Origin: JBAYHA01 sp041666425
Lineage (GTDB): Bacteria; Patescibacteriota; Patescibacteriia; UBA11705; JABHMO01
NCBI GenBank assembly: GCA_041666425.1
Contig: JBAYHA010000014.1
Coordinates: forward strand, 1 to 20,005
DNA: 20,005 nucleotides
Reading direction: 5' to 3'
Part shown: positions 7,680-14,967 of the stretch, one piece after another
Layout: every line of letters begins with the position of its first letter
How positions within the stretch are numbered: the stretch's first letter is position 1
Translations under genes and position numbers: made by a program
The notes under the pieces: generated by a model
What the model saw: only the letters and a program-made list of their open reading frames with translations
Told to the model about the DNA's origin: nothing
Databases searched by the model: none

Positions 7680-8516
7680 TTATTTACTTTTCTTTCTAAT
7701 TTTTAACACCGATTTTTTGTCTACAGCGTTCAATCTTTTTTTTGATTCTTTGATATTTTCCGTTGTTGGTAGTTGTTCTGGCATGGTTCCGCCCAAATCT
7801 TTAATCGTTTGTCTAACTTTTTTACCAACCGTAAAATGTGCTTCATTAGCCCGATCTTGCCCCAAAATATTTTCTCTTTTTAATTTTGCCTCAGCTTGCG
7901 TTGCGCGAAAAAGATTGGCTGCCAATTCTTCACTTCCCATATGATCAAGAATCGCTTGATTTTTATTCAGCTTCTTTTTTGCATGAATTTCTTTTTGTCT
8001 CAATCCACCATAAAGTCCCAAATATCCGTAATCCGTAAATTTTGCATAATTCAAAACGCCGGCTTCTTGTGCAGCTTTGGCCAATTTTTTATTATGTTCT
8101 TTCATTTCATTTCGCAAAAAAACTCTTTTTCTGTCTTCCACTTGCAATTCGTAAGTTTCTTGTTTCCTCGTTTGAATCGCAAAATATGTTTGAGCCAGAG
8201 CAATTTCTTTTTTTCGAGGATCGCCATTTTGCGCAACCAAATAACAAGCATATCTAGATAAATTATAATTATCCACCCGCCGTTCAGCCTCTCGAACAGT
8301 TCCCGTCGCAATCAATATCATTTCGCTCACGCCGGCGAAATGATCCGCCACAGCCTGGCCGCTGTTTTTGCATGATTCAATGGCTCGTTCAATAGCCGGA
8401 ACAAATTTACCATACTCCGTGTATCCCAACAATTTATACAAATCTCGTGCGCTCCAATATTCTTGGCCGTAGTTATTGATTTTTTTAATTTTTTCAAAAA
8501 TATTTTCTGTTAACAT
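7680..8516 (-). CDS. dinD: DinD-like DNA damage-inducible protein
   Basis: The 278-aa product resembles E. coli DinD (274 aa), an SOS-induced protein reported to antagonise RecA filaments. The N-terminal half is a BRO-N-like domain (INNYGQEYWSARDLYKLLGY, ... VREAERRVDNYNLSRYACYL, NGDPRKKEIALAQTYFAIQT). The C-terminal half has the DinD signature GKKVRQTIKDLGGTMPEQLP. The frame extends to a GTG at 8543, but ATG 8516 fits the family start and has AAGGA about eight bases upstream. I see no clear LexA-type operator, so damage induction is not supported by the sequence. It lies between a half-MFS gene and a Nudix remnant. Confidence 0.85.
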   Translation of the reverse strand: MLTENIFEKIKKINNYGQEYWSARDLYKLLGYTEYGKFVPAIERAIESCKNSGQAVADHFAGVSEMILIATGTVREAERRVDNYNLSRYACYLVAQNGDPRKKEIALAQTYFAIQTRKQETYELQVEDRKRVFLRNEMKEHNKKLAKAAQEAGVLNYAKFTDYGYLGLYGGLRQKEIHAKKKLNKNQAILDHMGSEELAANLFRATQAEAKLKRENILGQDRANEAHFTVGKKVRQTIKDLGGTMPEQLPTTENIKESKKRLNAVDKKSVLKIRKKSK

Positions 8517-8565
8517 AATAATTTCCTTATTTGTAAAATTCACCTCATTCTTATTTTAACAAAAT

Positions 8566-9180
8566 TCATTTCAAATAAATCTTTTTTCTAACCATTAACA
8601 ATAACAACGTGCCAAAAACTGTTAATAACGAAACAACAACAAACAGTAATCTAAATCCAAGCGAAACAGCAATCATGGCGCCAGCGCTAGCCGCCAACGC
8701 ACGACCAACTCCTATAATGATATCGTAAACACTCCATTCCACGCCGGCTTTGTCTTTGTCCGCGTGACGGGTAAAAACTTTGCACCAACCGGGAAAAACC
8801 ATCGCTGAAGCTATACCAAGCAAAGCTTGAAGGATGTAAAGTTGCCAAATAGCAGTCGTAAAAGCCAAGCCAAGATAAACCAACGCCGCCAAAGTATTGC
8901 CAACAACGGTTATGTAAAAATCATCTTTTTCAGTTTTGGTTCGATCCATCAACCGAGCAAGTGGAATTTCAAAAACCGCTTCAAAAACAGACCGAATGGA
9001 CATGGCAATACCAACGGTAGCGATTGTCGCCAACCCAATCGAATCAGTAACATACAAAGCAAAAATCGGCGAAAATAAATTGGCTGCTGAAATAATTACA
9101 AAATCAGAAACAATCATGATTTTTACCACCATGTTTATTTTGTAATTGCGTACGTTGCGAAAAAAGTCGTTATGAAACAT
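8566..9180 (-). CDS. Half-size MFS-like membrane protein, paralogue A (6 TM)
   Basis: The 204-aa protein has about six hydrophobic helices and matches one half of a Major Facilitator Superfamily transporter. After helix 2 it carries a motif-A-like loop (PLARLMDRTKTEKDD), and its C-terminus ends cleanly at MVRKKIYLK. Normal MFS carriers have about 400 residues and 12 helices. This is not an accidental truncation: the neighbour at 9339-9953 is also 204 residues and aligns end to end without gaps, with about 93 identical positions by my hand count. The two may pair as a heterodimer, or each as a homodimer, to make a 12-helix carrier (inference). The substrate is unknown. No Shine-Dalgarno sequence; a composite repeat lies just upstream. 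Confidence 0.8.
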   Translation of the reverse strand: MFHNDFFRNVRNYKINMVVKIMIVSDFVIISAANLFSPIFALYVTDSIGLATIATVGIAMSIRSVFEAVFEIPLARLMDRTKTEKDDFYITVVGNTLAALVYLGLAFTTAIWQLYILQALLGIASAMVFPGWCKVFTRHADKDKAGVEWSVYDIIIGVGRALAASAGAMIAVSLGFRLLFVVVSLLTVFGTLLLLMVRKKIYLK

Positions 9181-9187
9181 ATTTAAA

Positions 9188-9333
9188 TGAGTTCATAAAG
9201 TTAAAAGTTGAAAGTTTATAAAGTAATCTAATGATTCGAAACTACGAAAGGCTACGAAACTACGAAATACTCACTGCCAAAGCTCCAACAAAAATTTTTA
9301 AATTTGTTAAATACTATTTTCGTAGTTTCGTAG
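9188..9333. repeat. Composite repeat with 16-bp inverted arms upstream of half-MFS A
   Basis: From 9188 come degenerate AGTTnATAAAGTT-like units, then tandem CGAAACTACGAAAGG/CTACGAAAC units at 9237-9267. CTACGAAACTACGAAA (9252-9267) is repeated as its exact reverse complement at 9318-9333, with a 50-base loop. The right arm ends six bases from the stop of half-MFS B. An equivalent module lies at 9961-10101. Confidence 0.75.
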
Positions 9334-9338
9334 TCTAT

Positions 9339-9953
9339 TTATTTTTCGTAAATTTTGTGCCTTATCGCAAACAACATCAAACCGCTCGATAACAGAATCA
9401 AACCAGAAACAAAAAACAACCAATCAAACCCAAACTTTTCGGCGACAAAAGCGCCGATAACAGCGCTTAACGACATGCCCAGCCCAACAGAAACATCATA
9501 AAAACTCCATTCTACAGCTTCTTTGTTTCGATCAATATGGCGCGTAAAAATGGTATACCAAGCAGGATAAGCCATGGCACCGGCAAAACCAAGAATAGCT
9601 TGCGAAAGATATAATTCCCAAATTTCATTGATAAAAAGATAATAAAAAAACATTCCGGACATCAACATCAATCCGGCAATAGCACAATACAGATCATCCC
9701 GTTCTGTTTTTGTTTTGTTAATCAAAACACCAATGGGAATTTCCACAATGGACTTAACAACAAAATAAATCGTCGTGGCAATGCCGACAGTTTCGATTGA
9801 CGCACCGGTAATTTTACTAGAAATAAAAATCGCAAATATCGGACCGCTTAAATTTACCGCAAAAAAACCAACAAAATCTGACAAAATTAAAATCTTAACA
9901 ACAAAATTCATTTTATAGTTTTTGATGGCACGGACAAATTTGCGATGAATCAT
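9339..9953 (-). CDS. Half-size MFS-like membrane protein, paralogue B (6 TM)
   Basis: A second 204-aa, six-helix protein, upstream of its paralogue on the same strand. Shared landmarks include NYK.N.VVKI near residue 12, SDFV, PIFA, ETVGIA, EIP, TKTE(R/K)DD (the motif-A loop), IW.LY..QA, FTRH, VEWS and the final KIY.K. Conservation spread over the whole length and equal size suggest an old tandem duplication with both copies under selection. It would sit in the cytoplasmic membrane with both ends inside. The cargo cannot be told. The ATG at 9953 has no Shine-Dalgarno sequence, and AGTTCcTAAAGTT-type repeats begin eight bases upstream, matching the module before paralogue A. Confidence 0.8.
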   Translation of the reverse strand: MIHRKFVRAIKNYKMNFVVKILILSDFVGFFAVNLSGPIFAIFISSKITGASIETVGIATTIYFVVKSIVEIPIGVLINKTKTERDDLYCAIAGLMLMSGMFFYYLFINEIWELYLSQAILGFAGAMAYPAWYTIFTRHIDRNKEAVEWSFYDVSVGLGMSLSAVIGAFVAEKFGFDWLFFVSGLILLSSGLMLFAIRHKIYEK

Positions 9954-9960
9954 AAATATT

Positions 9961-10101
9961 AGTTCCTAAAGTTCGTAAAGTTATTTTAGATACGAAACTA
10001 CGAAAGGCTACGAAACCACGAACAACAACGAACTTCATTTCTCCTGTTTTCGTAGTTTCGTAGCCTTTCGTAGTTTCGTAGCCTTTCGTAGTTTCGCAGT
10101 C
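9961..10101. repeat. Composite repeat: 30-bp inverted repeat plus 18-bp tandem repeat
   Basis: AGTTCCTAAAGTTCGTAAAG starts at 9961. The arm at 9991-10020 is the reverse complement of 10051-10080 with one mismatch, giving a 30-bp hairpin with a 30-base loop. The right arm belongs to an 18-bp tandem repeat (CGTAGTTTCGTAGCCTTT) present twice from 10051, followed by a third partial copy to about 10101. It lies between murB and half-MFS B and may also stop murB transcription. Confidence 0.8.
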
Positions 10102-10125
10102 TATTATTTATATTTTATCACATTT

Positions 10126-11073
10126 TTAAAATCCAACATATTGAACTTCCTCTTCCAACTGCACACCAAACTCATTTCTAACTTTTGTTTTGACAACGCT
10201 AACCAATTGCAAAACATCCTCGGCTTTGGCTGCGCCTAAATTTACTATAAAATTCGCATGAACATCGCTGACTCCGGCGCCACCAATTTTGAATCCTTTT
10301 AATCCTGCTTCATCAATAAATTTCGCAGCGGAAATTTTGCCATTCGAAGACCACGATTCATATTTCTTAGTTTCATTAGAAGCTAAAATATTCTTAAACC
10401 AGCAACCGCAACTCGGTAAATTTAACGGTTGAGAACAAACTCTTTTTTGCCATTCAACATCAATGACTTTTATTTTTTCTTCACTATTTTCATCATGCGT
10501 TAATTTAAAAATCACTCCGGCAACAATTAAATTTTTATTTTTTTTAAAAATACTGTCCCGATATGCAAACTGACAAGCTTCCTTTGAAAAAATTTTTAAA
10601 CTTGGCTCATTTTGCAAATCAATTACTTCAATCGACTCCACCAAATCCCCCGCACCTTGACCATAAGCGCCGGCATTACCGTATATCGCCCCGCCAACCG
10701 TTCCAGGAATATTTCCGGCAAATTCAAGACCGCTTAATTTGTTAGCAATCGCTTCTCTAATTGTTAAATTCAAAATATTTCCGGCAAAAACTTTTATTTT
10801 TTCACCGGTGATTTCCATTTTCCCGGGAACCGTTTTTATTACTAGACCATCAAAGCCATTATCAGAAACCAAAATATTGCTACCGCCGCCAATAACGAAA
10901 AACGGCAAATTATTTTTCTTTGCCACATTAATGGCTGTAAAAAGTTGCGGAACATTTTCCACCTTAACAAAATATTTCGCCGGCCCACCAACTTTGAAAT
11001 TGGTATGGTTCGATAAATTTTCATTTTCAATAACCGGTAAACTTAATTGTTGTTCTAAATCTAATTTATTCAT
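10126..11073 (-). CDS. murB: UDP-N-acetylenolpyruvoylglucosamine reductase MurB
   Basis: MurB reduces UDP-GlcNAc-enolpyruvate to UDP-MurNAc with NADPH and FAD, the second committed step of peptidoglycan synthesis in the cytoplasm. The 315-aa protein shows the FAD-domain sequences VGGPAKYFVKV, VIGGGSNILVSDNGFDGLVI and GLEFAGNIPGTVGGAIYGNA, the catalytic Arg in FAYRDSIF, and the C-terminal LEEEVQYVG with the catalytic Glu. In the general-acid segment, where E. coli has GSFFKN, this protein reads SCGCWFKN, so a Cys stands where Ser229 is expected. The frame opens at 11139, but ATG 11073 (MNKLDLEQQL) suits the family. Upstream lies the creatininase-like gene on the same strand, 74 bases away. Confidence 0.95.
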   Translation of the reverse strand: MNKLDLEQQLSLPVIENENLSNHTNFKVGGPAKYFVKVENVPQLFTAINVAKKNNLPFFVIGGGSNILVSDNGFDGLVIKTVPGKMEITGEKIKVFAGNILNLTIREAIANKLSGLEFAGNIPGTVGGAIYGNAGAYGQGAGDLVESIEVIDLQNEPSLKIFSKEACQFAYRDSIFKKNKNLIVAGVIFKLTHDENSEEKIKVIDVEWQKRVCSQPLNLPSCGCWFKNILASNETKKYESWSSNGKISAAKFIDEAGLKGFKIGGAGVSDVHANFIVNLGAAKAEDVLQLVSVVKTKVRNEFGVQLEEEVQYVGF

Positions 11074-11147
11074 ATACAAAAATTTAAATTTAAATAATTT
11101 TGCCCGAAATGACAAAGAATAGATTACAGATTTTCTCAATTAGCAAT

Positions 11148-11855
11148 TTACTTATCCAAACATCCTTTTAAATTTTTTATTAACCTCTTTTCATAAACAT
11201 CCAGAATTTGCTGTCCGACTTTTTTGCTAACGACCCAATCGAGATTGTTATCAGCAATTCCGTTAGGACATCTCTCTATCAGATTATCAGTTTCCCAAGG
11301 ATTTGCAACTATAAACTTCTTTATTTTTTTAGTTGGCACGGTAACTAACTTTTTATCAATCACCAACATATTGGAAATTTCCGAATTGCCAGCATGGCCA
11401 TCAAGATCACCTTTTAAAATCTTCTTTTCAATAAATCGACAATCATCCTCATCTGATTCTTCGAGATTGATAATTTTGACATTCGGAAAAGAAAACTTTT
11501 TTATAAATTTTTCAATATAAACACCATTGGCGTGAAAGGAATAAATAAAAATATTTCGTGCCTGAGCCTTAATTGAATTGCAAATATCAAACATCACTCG
11601 CTCGAGAGTTTCCTCCGTTAACCAAACCGTGCCAAAAAATCCGCGATGTTCGGCCGAACGAGAATATTCCACCATTGGCAAAATTACTATTTTTTTAAAC
11701 CTTTTCTCAATTTTGTCCACTAAATATTCAGTGACAAAAGTATCGGTGCCAAAAGGCAAAAAAGCCCCATGTTGCTCGGTTAAGCCCATTGGCAAGAGAA
11801 AATCATACTTTTGACCTTTTTTGAAAACTGTTTTTTTGTTTAATTTTAGATACAT
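11148..11855 (-). CDS. Creatininase-family metal-dependent amidohydrolase
   Basis: The 235-aa protein belongs to the creatininase / creatinine amidohydrolase fold, which also includes ArfB (FAPy deformylase) and MftE (mycofactocin peptidase). The ligands are in family order: LPMGLTEQHG (E27, H29), FGTDT (D38), SFHANG (H108, where the family usually has HGGN) and DGHAGNSEISNML (E159). All five expected metal ligands are present, so it is probably active, most likely on an amide or ring C-N bond. True creatinine hydrolysis is unlikely in this kind of organism; the substrate is unknown. The ATG at 11855 has no Shine-Dalgarno sequence. It precedes murB on the same strand, which may be only positional. 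Confidence 0.85.
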   Translation of the reverse strand: MYLKLNKKTVFKKGQKYDFLLPMGLTEQHGAFLPFGTDTFVTEYLVDKIEKRFKKIVILPMVEYSRSAEHRGFFGTVWLTEETLERVMFDICNSIKAQARNIFIYSFHANGVYIEKFIKKFSFPNVKIINLEESDEDDCRFIEKKILKGDLDGHAGNSEISNMLVIDKKLVTVPTKKIKKFIVANPWETDNLIERCPNGIADNNLDWVVSKKVGQQILDVYEKRLIKNLKGCLDK

Positions 11856-11880
11856 ATTTGAGTTTTTTTATGACTTATTG

Positions 11881-11909
11881 TTGACATTTTATCAGATATA
11901 TGATATAAT
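11881..11909 (+). promoter_or_regulatory. Consensus extended -10 sigma70 promoter
   Basis: TTGACA (11881-11886), an exact 17-base spacer, and TATAAT (11904-11909) preceded by TGA (extended -10, TGNTATAAT). All twelve consensus positions match. It drives the two-gene operon starting at 11946, giving a leader of about 30 bases that contains GGAGG. Confidence 0.9.
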
Positions 11910-11945
11910 TTAAAGTTAATTTTACAATCAAACTCGGAGGAAAAC

Positions 11946-12113
11946 ATGAAAGAGATGCGAGAAGGCTGTATGCTAATGGGAGCTCTTAGTGGGATATTCA
12001 TTGGCCTTGGTTCTCAAAGTTTTTGTTTCGGCTGCGCAACTTACCTGATTATAAGAACCCTTGGTTTTTTGGCCGAAGAGATTATCCTCGCCATTGAAAA
12101 ATCAAAAAATTAG
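11946..12113 (+). CDS. 55-aa membrane microprotein, first gene of a small operon
   Basis: A short gene with strong expression signals: a perfect promoter at 11881-11909 and GGAGG (11936-11940) five bases before the ATG. The product begins MKEMREGCMLMGALSGIFIG, continues through a Gly/Cys-rich hydrophobic stretch with the Cys-containing SFCFGC, and ends in an amphipathic tail (FLAEEIILAIEKSKN). It probably has one or two membrane-spanning segments and no separate signal peptide. I do not recognise the family. The next gene, 35 bases downstream, uses an identical GGAGG-AAAAC-ATG-AAA-GAG start, and the two share one terminator, so they are probably made together. Holin-like, toxin-like or membrane-complex subunit roles are possible, but nothing decides between them. 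Confidence 0.75.
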   Translation: MKEMREGCMLMGALSGIFIGLGSQSFCFGCATYLIIRTLGFLAEEIILAIEKSKN

Positions 12114-12148
12114 ATCAACAGTAACCAACAATTTTTTAGGAGGAAAAC

Positions 12149-12400
12149 ATGAAAGAGGTTAAAGGGTTACCTATATTCTGGAATTTTATTTATTTTTGCA
12201 TGATTCTGGTCAATTTGGGAACAGGCATTTGGACAGAGTCCAAGTGGAGTTATTTCCTTGCTTTTGGAATGGCTGTTTCAACCATATTTATGGTCGCCGA
12301 TCAGATCATAAGAGCTGTCCATTCGGCGAAAAATGAGATCCTGAAAGCCATCGCGGTGCAGAATTCTCAAGCGACCATACCTGAAGAAAAAGACGGCTAA
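12149..12400 (+). CDS. 83-aa two-helix membrane protein, second gene of a small operon
   Basis: The product has two predicted membrane helices (about residues 10-27 and 33-52), then a soluble amphipathic tail (IIRAVHSAKNEILKAIAVQN) and an acidic end. GGAGG at 12139-12143 lies five bases before the ATG, and the first three codons equal those of the 55-aa gene upstream. The tails of both proteins share an E-I-(I)-L-x-A-I pattern just after the hydrophobic part, which may mark a distant relationship or a contact surface. I do not recognise the family. A strong terminator follows 14 bases after the stop. Tight expression control of two tiny membrane proteins suggests abundant products. Confidence 0.8.
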   Translation: MKEVKGLPIFWNFIYFCMILVNLGTGIWTESKWSYFLAFGMAVSTIFMVADQIIRAVHSAKNEILKAIAVQNSQATIPEEKDG

Positions 12401-12414
12401 CAGCTCCCAACACT

Positions 12415-12437
12415 GGGCGGATCAAATCCGCCCTTTT
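12415..12437 (+). terminator. Rho-independent terminator of the small membrane operon
   Basis: GGGCGGAT (12415-12422) pairs perfectly with ATCCGCCC (12426-12433) around a CAA loop, followed by TTTT and a further T-run. The hairpin overlaps the last codons and the TGA of the convergent BRO-N gene, so it is also coding on the other strand. Confidence 0.9.
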
Positions 12438-13261
12438 ATATTTTTTAAAATATTGGCATTTTTGTTGGTGATAACTTTTTTACCGGTTTTTGATTCAATT
12501 TCTTTTCTGGCATTGCCAGCAATACTTCCACCTTCACGAGCCACAACTTTATTTTCATCAAGATTTTTTGGAACTTTTTTTTGCGAAATTTCTGTGGTTG
12601 CAGTTTCTGCCAACATATTTAAAACCAATTCCAGATTCGTCATGTTATCCCGCAAATTTTCTTTTTTTATATTTTTTAAATTCTTGTATTCTTTGGTCGT
12701 CATCCCTGTCCACGCCTTGGTTATTTCATCAGTCAAAATGGCAAACTCCAAACCTTCTTTCATCCCCCTATTTTTCCATTCATCAGTTAAATCTTTACGA
12801 ATTTCAATACTTTTTAATCGTTGATTGATCCAAGATTCAGAATAACCTTTTTGCAAATAAGTTCGCAGGGCGCGACTGATTGCCAATTCCGGATCCGCCG
12901 TTTCCTCCAATCTTTCATAACCAACCTGCGCTAACCAAAGTTTAAACGGTTCGGCTTTTGGCGACGGAATTGATTGAATCAAACGAAGTAAAACTTCCGT
13001 TTCGGCAGCGTCTGACAAATAATATTTTCCATCTTTAGCCAAAAATTTCAGTTGTCCGATTTTTTCGGACAACTGACTTCCTTCTAATTTTAACTTCCTT
13101 TTTAAATCGTCCCAATATTTTCTTGGACGATTTGACTCTGTCAAAACACCAATGACATCAATAACCGAAAAATACCAGAGTTCATTATCTCCGTCCCAAA
13201 CTCGACGAATTTGTTGTCCGTCAAAAATTGCCAAGGCTTTGTTTTTTATTTTATCTTTCAT
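12422..13261 (-). CDS. BRO-N domain protein (prophage antirepressor-like)
   Basis: The 279-aa protein opens with a BRO-N/antirepressor-type domain: AIFDGQQIRRVWDGDNELWY, FSVIDVIGVLTESNRPRKYW, then GQLKFLAKDGKYYLSDAAET and LLRLIQSIPSPKAEPFKLWL (to about residue 120). The C-terminal part is charged, with NRGMKEGLEFAILTDEITKAW and a GGSIAGNARKEIESKTGKKV motif near the end. BRO-N domains bind DNA in phage and viral antirepressors. Stand-alone chromosomal forms of this length are common in CPR and other bacteria, with unknown role. No phage genes surround it. It shares its N-terminal fold type with the dinD product at 7680. The stop codon lies inside the terminator of the converging operon. There is no strong Shine-Dalgarno sequence. 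Confidence 0.8.
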   Translation of the reverse strand: MKDKIKNKALAIFDGQQIRRVWDGDNELWYFSVIDVIGVLTESNRPRKYWDDLKRKLKLEGSQLSEKIGQLKFLAKDGKYYLSDAAETEVLLRLIQSIPSPKAEPFKLWLAQVGYERLEETADPELAISRALRTYLQKGYSESWINQRLKSIEIRKDLTDEWKNRGMKEGLEFAILTDEITKAWTGMTTKEYKNLKNIKKENLRDNMTNLELVLNMLAETATTEISQKKVPKNLDENKVVAREGGSIAGNARKEIESKTGKKVITNKNANILKNIKGRI

Positions 13262-13336
13262 CTTTCAATTTTTACTTTTATTTTCTTATTTTTTCGACCG
13301 GAATAAAAATTACTGGCCTGCATTTTCTTCACTTGC

Positions 13337-13358
13337 GACGCCAACGAGGCGTCTTTTT
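13337..13358 (+). terminator. Plus-strand terminator-like hairpin with no evident plus-strand gene
   Basis: GACGCC (13337-13342) pairs with GGCGTC (13348-13353) around AACGA, followed by TTTTTGTTTT. It has full rho-independent form on the plus strand, but only the antisense of the BRO-N gene lies upstream. A second small palindrome follows at 13391-13407 (TTTTTGCG, T, CGCAAAAA). Confidence 0.5.
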
Positions 13359-13443
13359 GTTTTGGTTTTTTGTTTTGTTTTTGCAAACGATTTTTGCGTC
13401 GCAAAAACTTTTCTTCGTCACACATATTCTGTTTTAGTTTCAT

Positions 13444-13486
13444 ACAATTTTGAGATCTCTCCATGTTAGTCGAGATGACAAAATTG
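13444..13486. repeat. Copy of the dispersed TGTCAT-TCGACT repeat in hairpin form
   Basis: Outer arms ACAATTTTG and CAAAATTGT pair perfectly, and inner ATCTC/GAGAT pair around the loop. On the minus strand the interior reads TGTCATCTCGACTAACATGG, then AGAGATCTC. This parallels TGTCATTTCGACTAAG ... GGAGAAATCTT in the element at 19663-19804, so I take it as the same family. Confidence 0.6.
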
Positions 13487-13497
13487 TTTTTATTTGA

Positions 13498-13530
13498 CAA
13501 AATACTCCCAACTAGGTTGCCAGTATTTTG
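13498..13530 (-). terminator. Long hairpin after murC, probable terminator
   Basis: CAAAATACT (13498-13506) pairs with AGTATTTTG (13522-13530), and CCAAC (13508-13512) with GGTTG (13515-13519) inside. It lies about 30 bases after the murC stop. The T-run on the minus strand is partly within the stem, so termination efficiency is uncertain. Confidence 0.5.
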
Positions 13531-13560
13531 TTTTGTAAAAATTGTTTAAATATAAAAAAA

Positions 13561-14937
13561 TTATAAACCAATTTTATTCACAATATGATAAATATCGCCG
13601 GCACCCATGACGACGACAACATCTTCCTTTTTTAACACTTCTTTTATTTTGTTTTCGGTTTCGTAAAAATCTTTGGTAAAATAAATTTCCTTATTTGGGG
13701 CAATCGCTTTTATCGCTTTTGCCAAATCATCAGAACTGATTTTGTTACTTTCTTCTTCACGACCGGCAACATCGTAAATTTCATTTAAAATCAAAACATC
13801 CGCATCGCCAAAACAATGAATAAAATCATCGAACAATTTTCTGGTACGATCTTTTTGGTGAGGTTGAAAAACAGCCACAATTCTACGACCGGGTAAAAAT
13901 TCTTTGATCGCCTTCAACGTTCCGGCGACGGCGGTCGGATGATGCGCGTAATCGGAAATCACCGTCAAATCTTCATCATTTTTGACAATTTCAAAGCGTC
14001 GCCAAATGCCTCGATATTTTTTTAAACTTTCTTTGATAATGCCAACCGGAATATCAAAACTAATGGTATAAGCAATCGCCGCCAAAGCATTGTAAATATT
14101 AAAATCACCCGGAATATTCAATTCAAATTCTCCAAGATTTTGTCCGTAATAAATAACATCAAACAGTTGTTTACCGGGACTTTTGCGAATATTAACCGCA
14201 AAAACTTCCGCTCCCGGAATAAACCCATAACGCACCAATCGACATTTTGGTAAATTTAATTTGCGAATATTCAAATCATCGTTATTGTAAATCAACCAGT
14301 TGTCAGTTCCTTTTAAACCGTTAACATATTGTTGAAAAGTTTGCACAATATGATTCAGGTCTTTGTAATAATCAAGATGGTCTTCTTCGATATTGGTCAA
14401 AACAATTGTCTGAGGTTTTAACAACAACATATGCGCGCGATATTCGCACGCTTCGGCAATTAACAAATCACTTGTTCCGTTACGAAAATTTCCATTAATT
14501 TTGCCAAAACGAGAACCGATAATTACCGTCGGATCTTTCTCGGCATCAATCATAATTGCGCCAATCATCGCCATCGTAGTTGATTTGCCATTAGTTCCAG
14601 AAATCGCCACAGTCTTATATTCTCGAGAAAGTTCACCCAAAACTTCAAAATAACTTTTTTGGGGGATTTGCCATTCTTTGGCTTTTATTCTTTCCGGATT
14701 GGTTATTGGTACGGCCGAAGAATAAAGGAAAAGATCATACGCAAAAGTTATATTTTCCGCAGTTTGGGCAAAATTTATTTTTATTCCCAACTTTTCCAAA
14801 TCATCCGTCACTTCGCTATGCACCAAATCAGAACCAACCACTTCCACTCCGCGCACAAAAAAATACCGCGCCAAGGCGGAAATGCCAATGCCACCAATGC
14901 CGGAAATATAAATTTTTTTGACTTCGTGGATGTTCAT
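13561..14937 (-). CDS. murC: UDP-N-acetylmuramate--L-alanine ligase MurC
   Basis: MurC adds L-alanine to UDP-MurNAc with ATP, the step after MurB. The 458-aa product shows the three Mur ligase domains: N-terminal UDP-binding YISGIGGIGISALARYF (10-26), central ATPase with P-loop AISGTNGKSTTMAM (GTNGKST 114-120), EACEYRAHMLLLKP and NIEEDHLDYY (about 182-191), and C-terminal DYAHHPTAVAGTLKAIKEF with FQPHQKDRTRKLF. The metal- and nucleotide-binding residues are present and the length is normal. The start ATG at 14937 has no Shine-Dalgarno sequence. The likely promoter is the 35-bp repeat at 15037-15071, giving a leader of about 95 bases. It lies apart from murB, which is unusual compared with the clustered mur operons of many bacteria. 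Confidence 0.97.
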   Translation of the reverse strand: MNIHEVKKIYISGIGGIGISALARYFFVRGVEVVGSDLVHSEVTDDLEKLGIKINFAQTAENITFAYDLFLYSSAVPITNPERIKAKEWQIPQKSYFEVLGELSREYKTVAISGTNGKSTTMAMIGAIMIDAEKDPTVIIGSRFGKINGNFRNGTSDLLIAEACEYRAHMLLLKPQTIVLTNIEEDHLDYYKDLNHIVQTFQQYVNGLKGTDNWLIYNNDDLNIRKLNLPKCRLVRYGFIPGAEVFAVNIRKSPGKQLFDVIYYGQNLGEFELNIPGDFNIYNALAAIAYTISFDIPVGIIKESLKKYRGIWRRFEIVKNDEDLTVISDYAHHPTAVAGTLKAIKEFLPGRRIVAVFQPHQKDRTRKLFDDFIHCFGDADVLILNEIYDVAGREEESNKISSDDLAKAIKAIAPNKEIYFTKDFYETENKIKEVLKKEDVVVVMGAGDIYHIVNKIGL

Positions 14938-14967
14938 ATTTTTTTAATAAGTGATAAGTAGCGAAAG

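Noticed and set aside
10051..10101. Regular 18-bp repeats as a possible CRISPR array
   Set aside because: The units are adjacent with no spacers, and there are no cas genes. It is a simple tandem repeat within an inverted arm.
11074..11139. N-terminal extension of MurB
   Set aside because: The extra 22 residues have no counterpart in MurB, and the segment includes AT-rich intergenic repeats; ATG 11073 fits the family.
13258..13500. 80-codon minus-strand frame overlapping the BRO-N start by ATGA
   Set aside because: It is low-complexity and Lys/Gln-rich, runs through a dispersed repeat copy and two hairpins including a plus-strand terminator, and has no ribosome-binding site. A shorter version from the Met near 13443 cannot be fully excluded.
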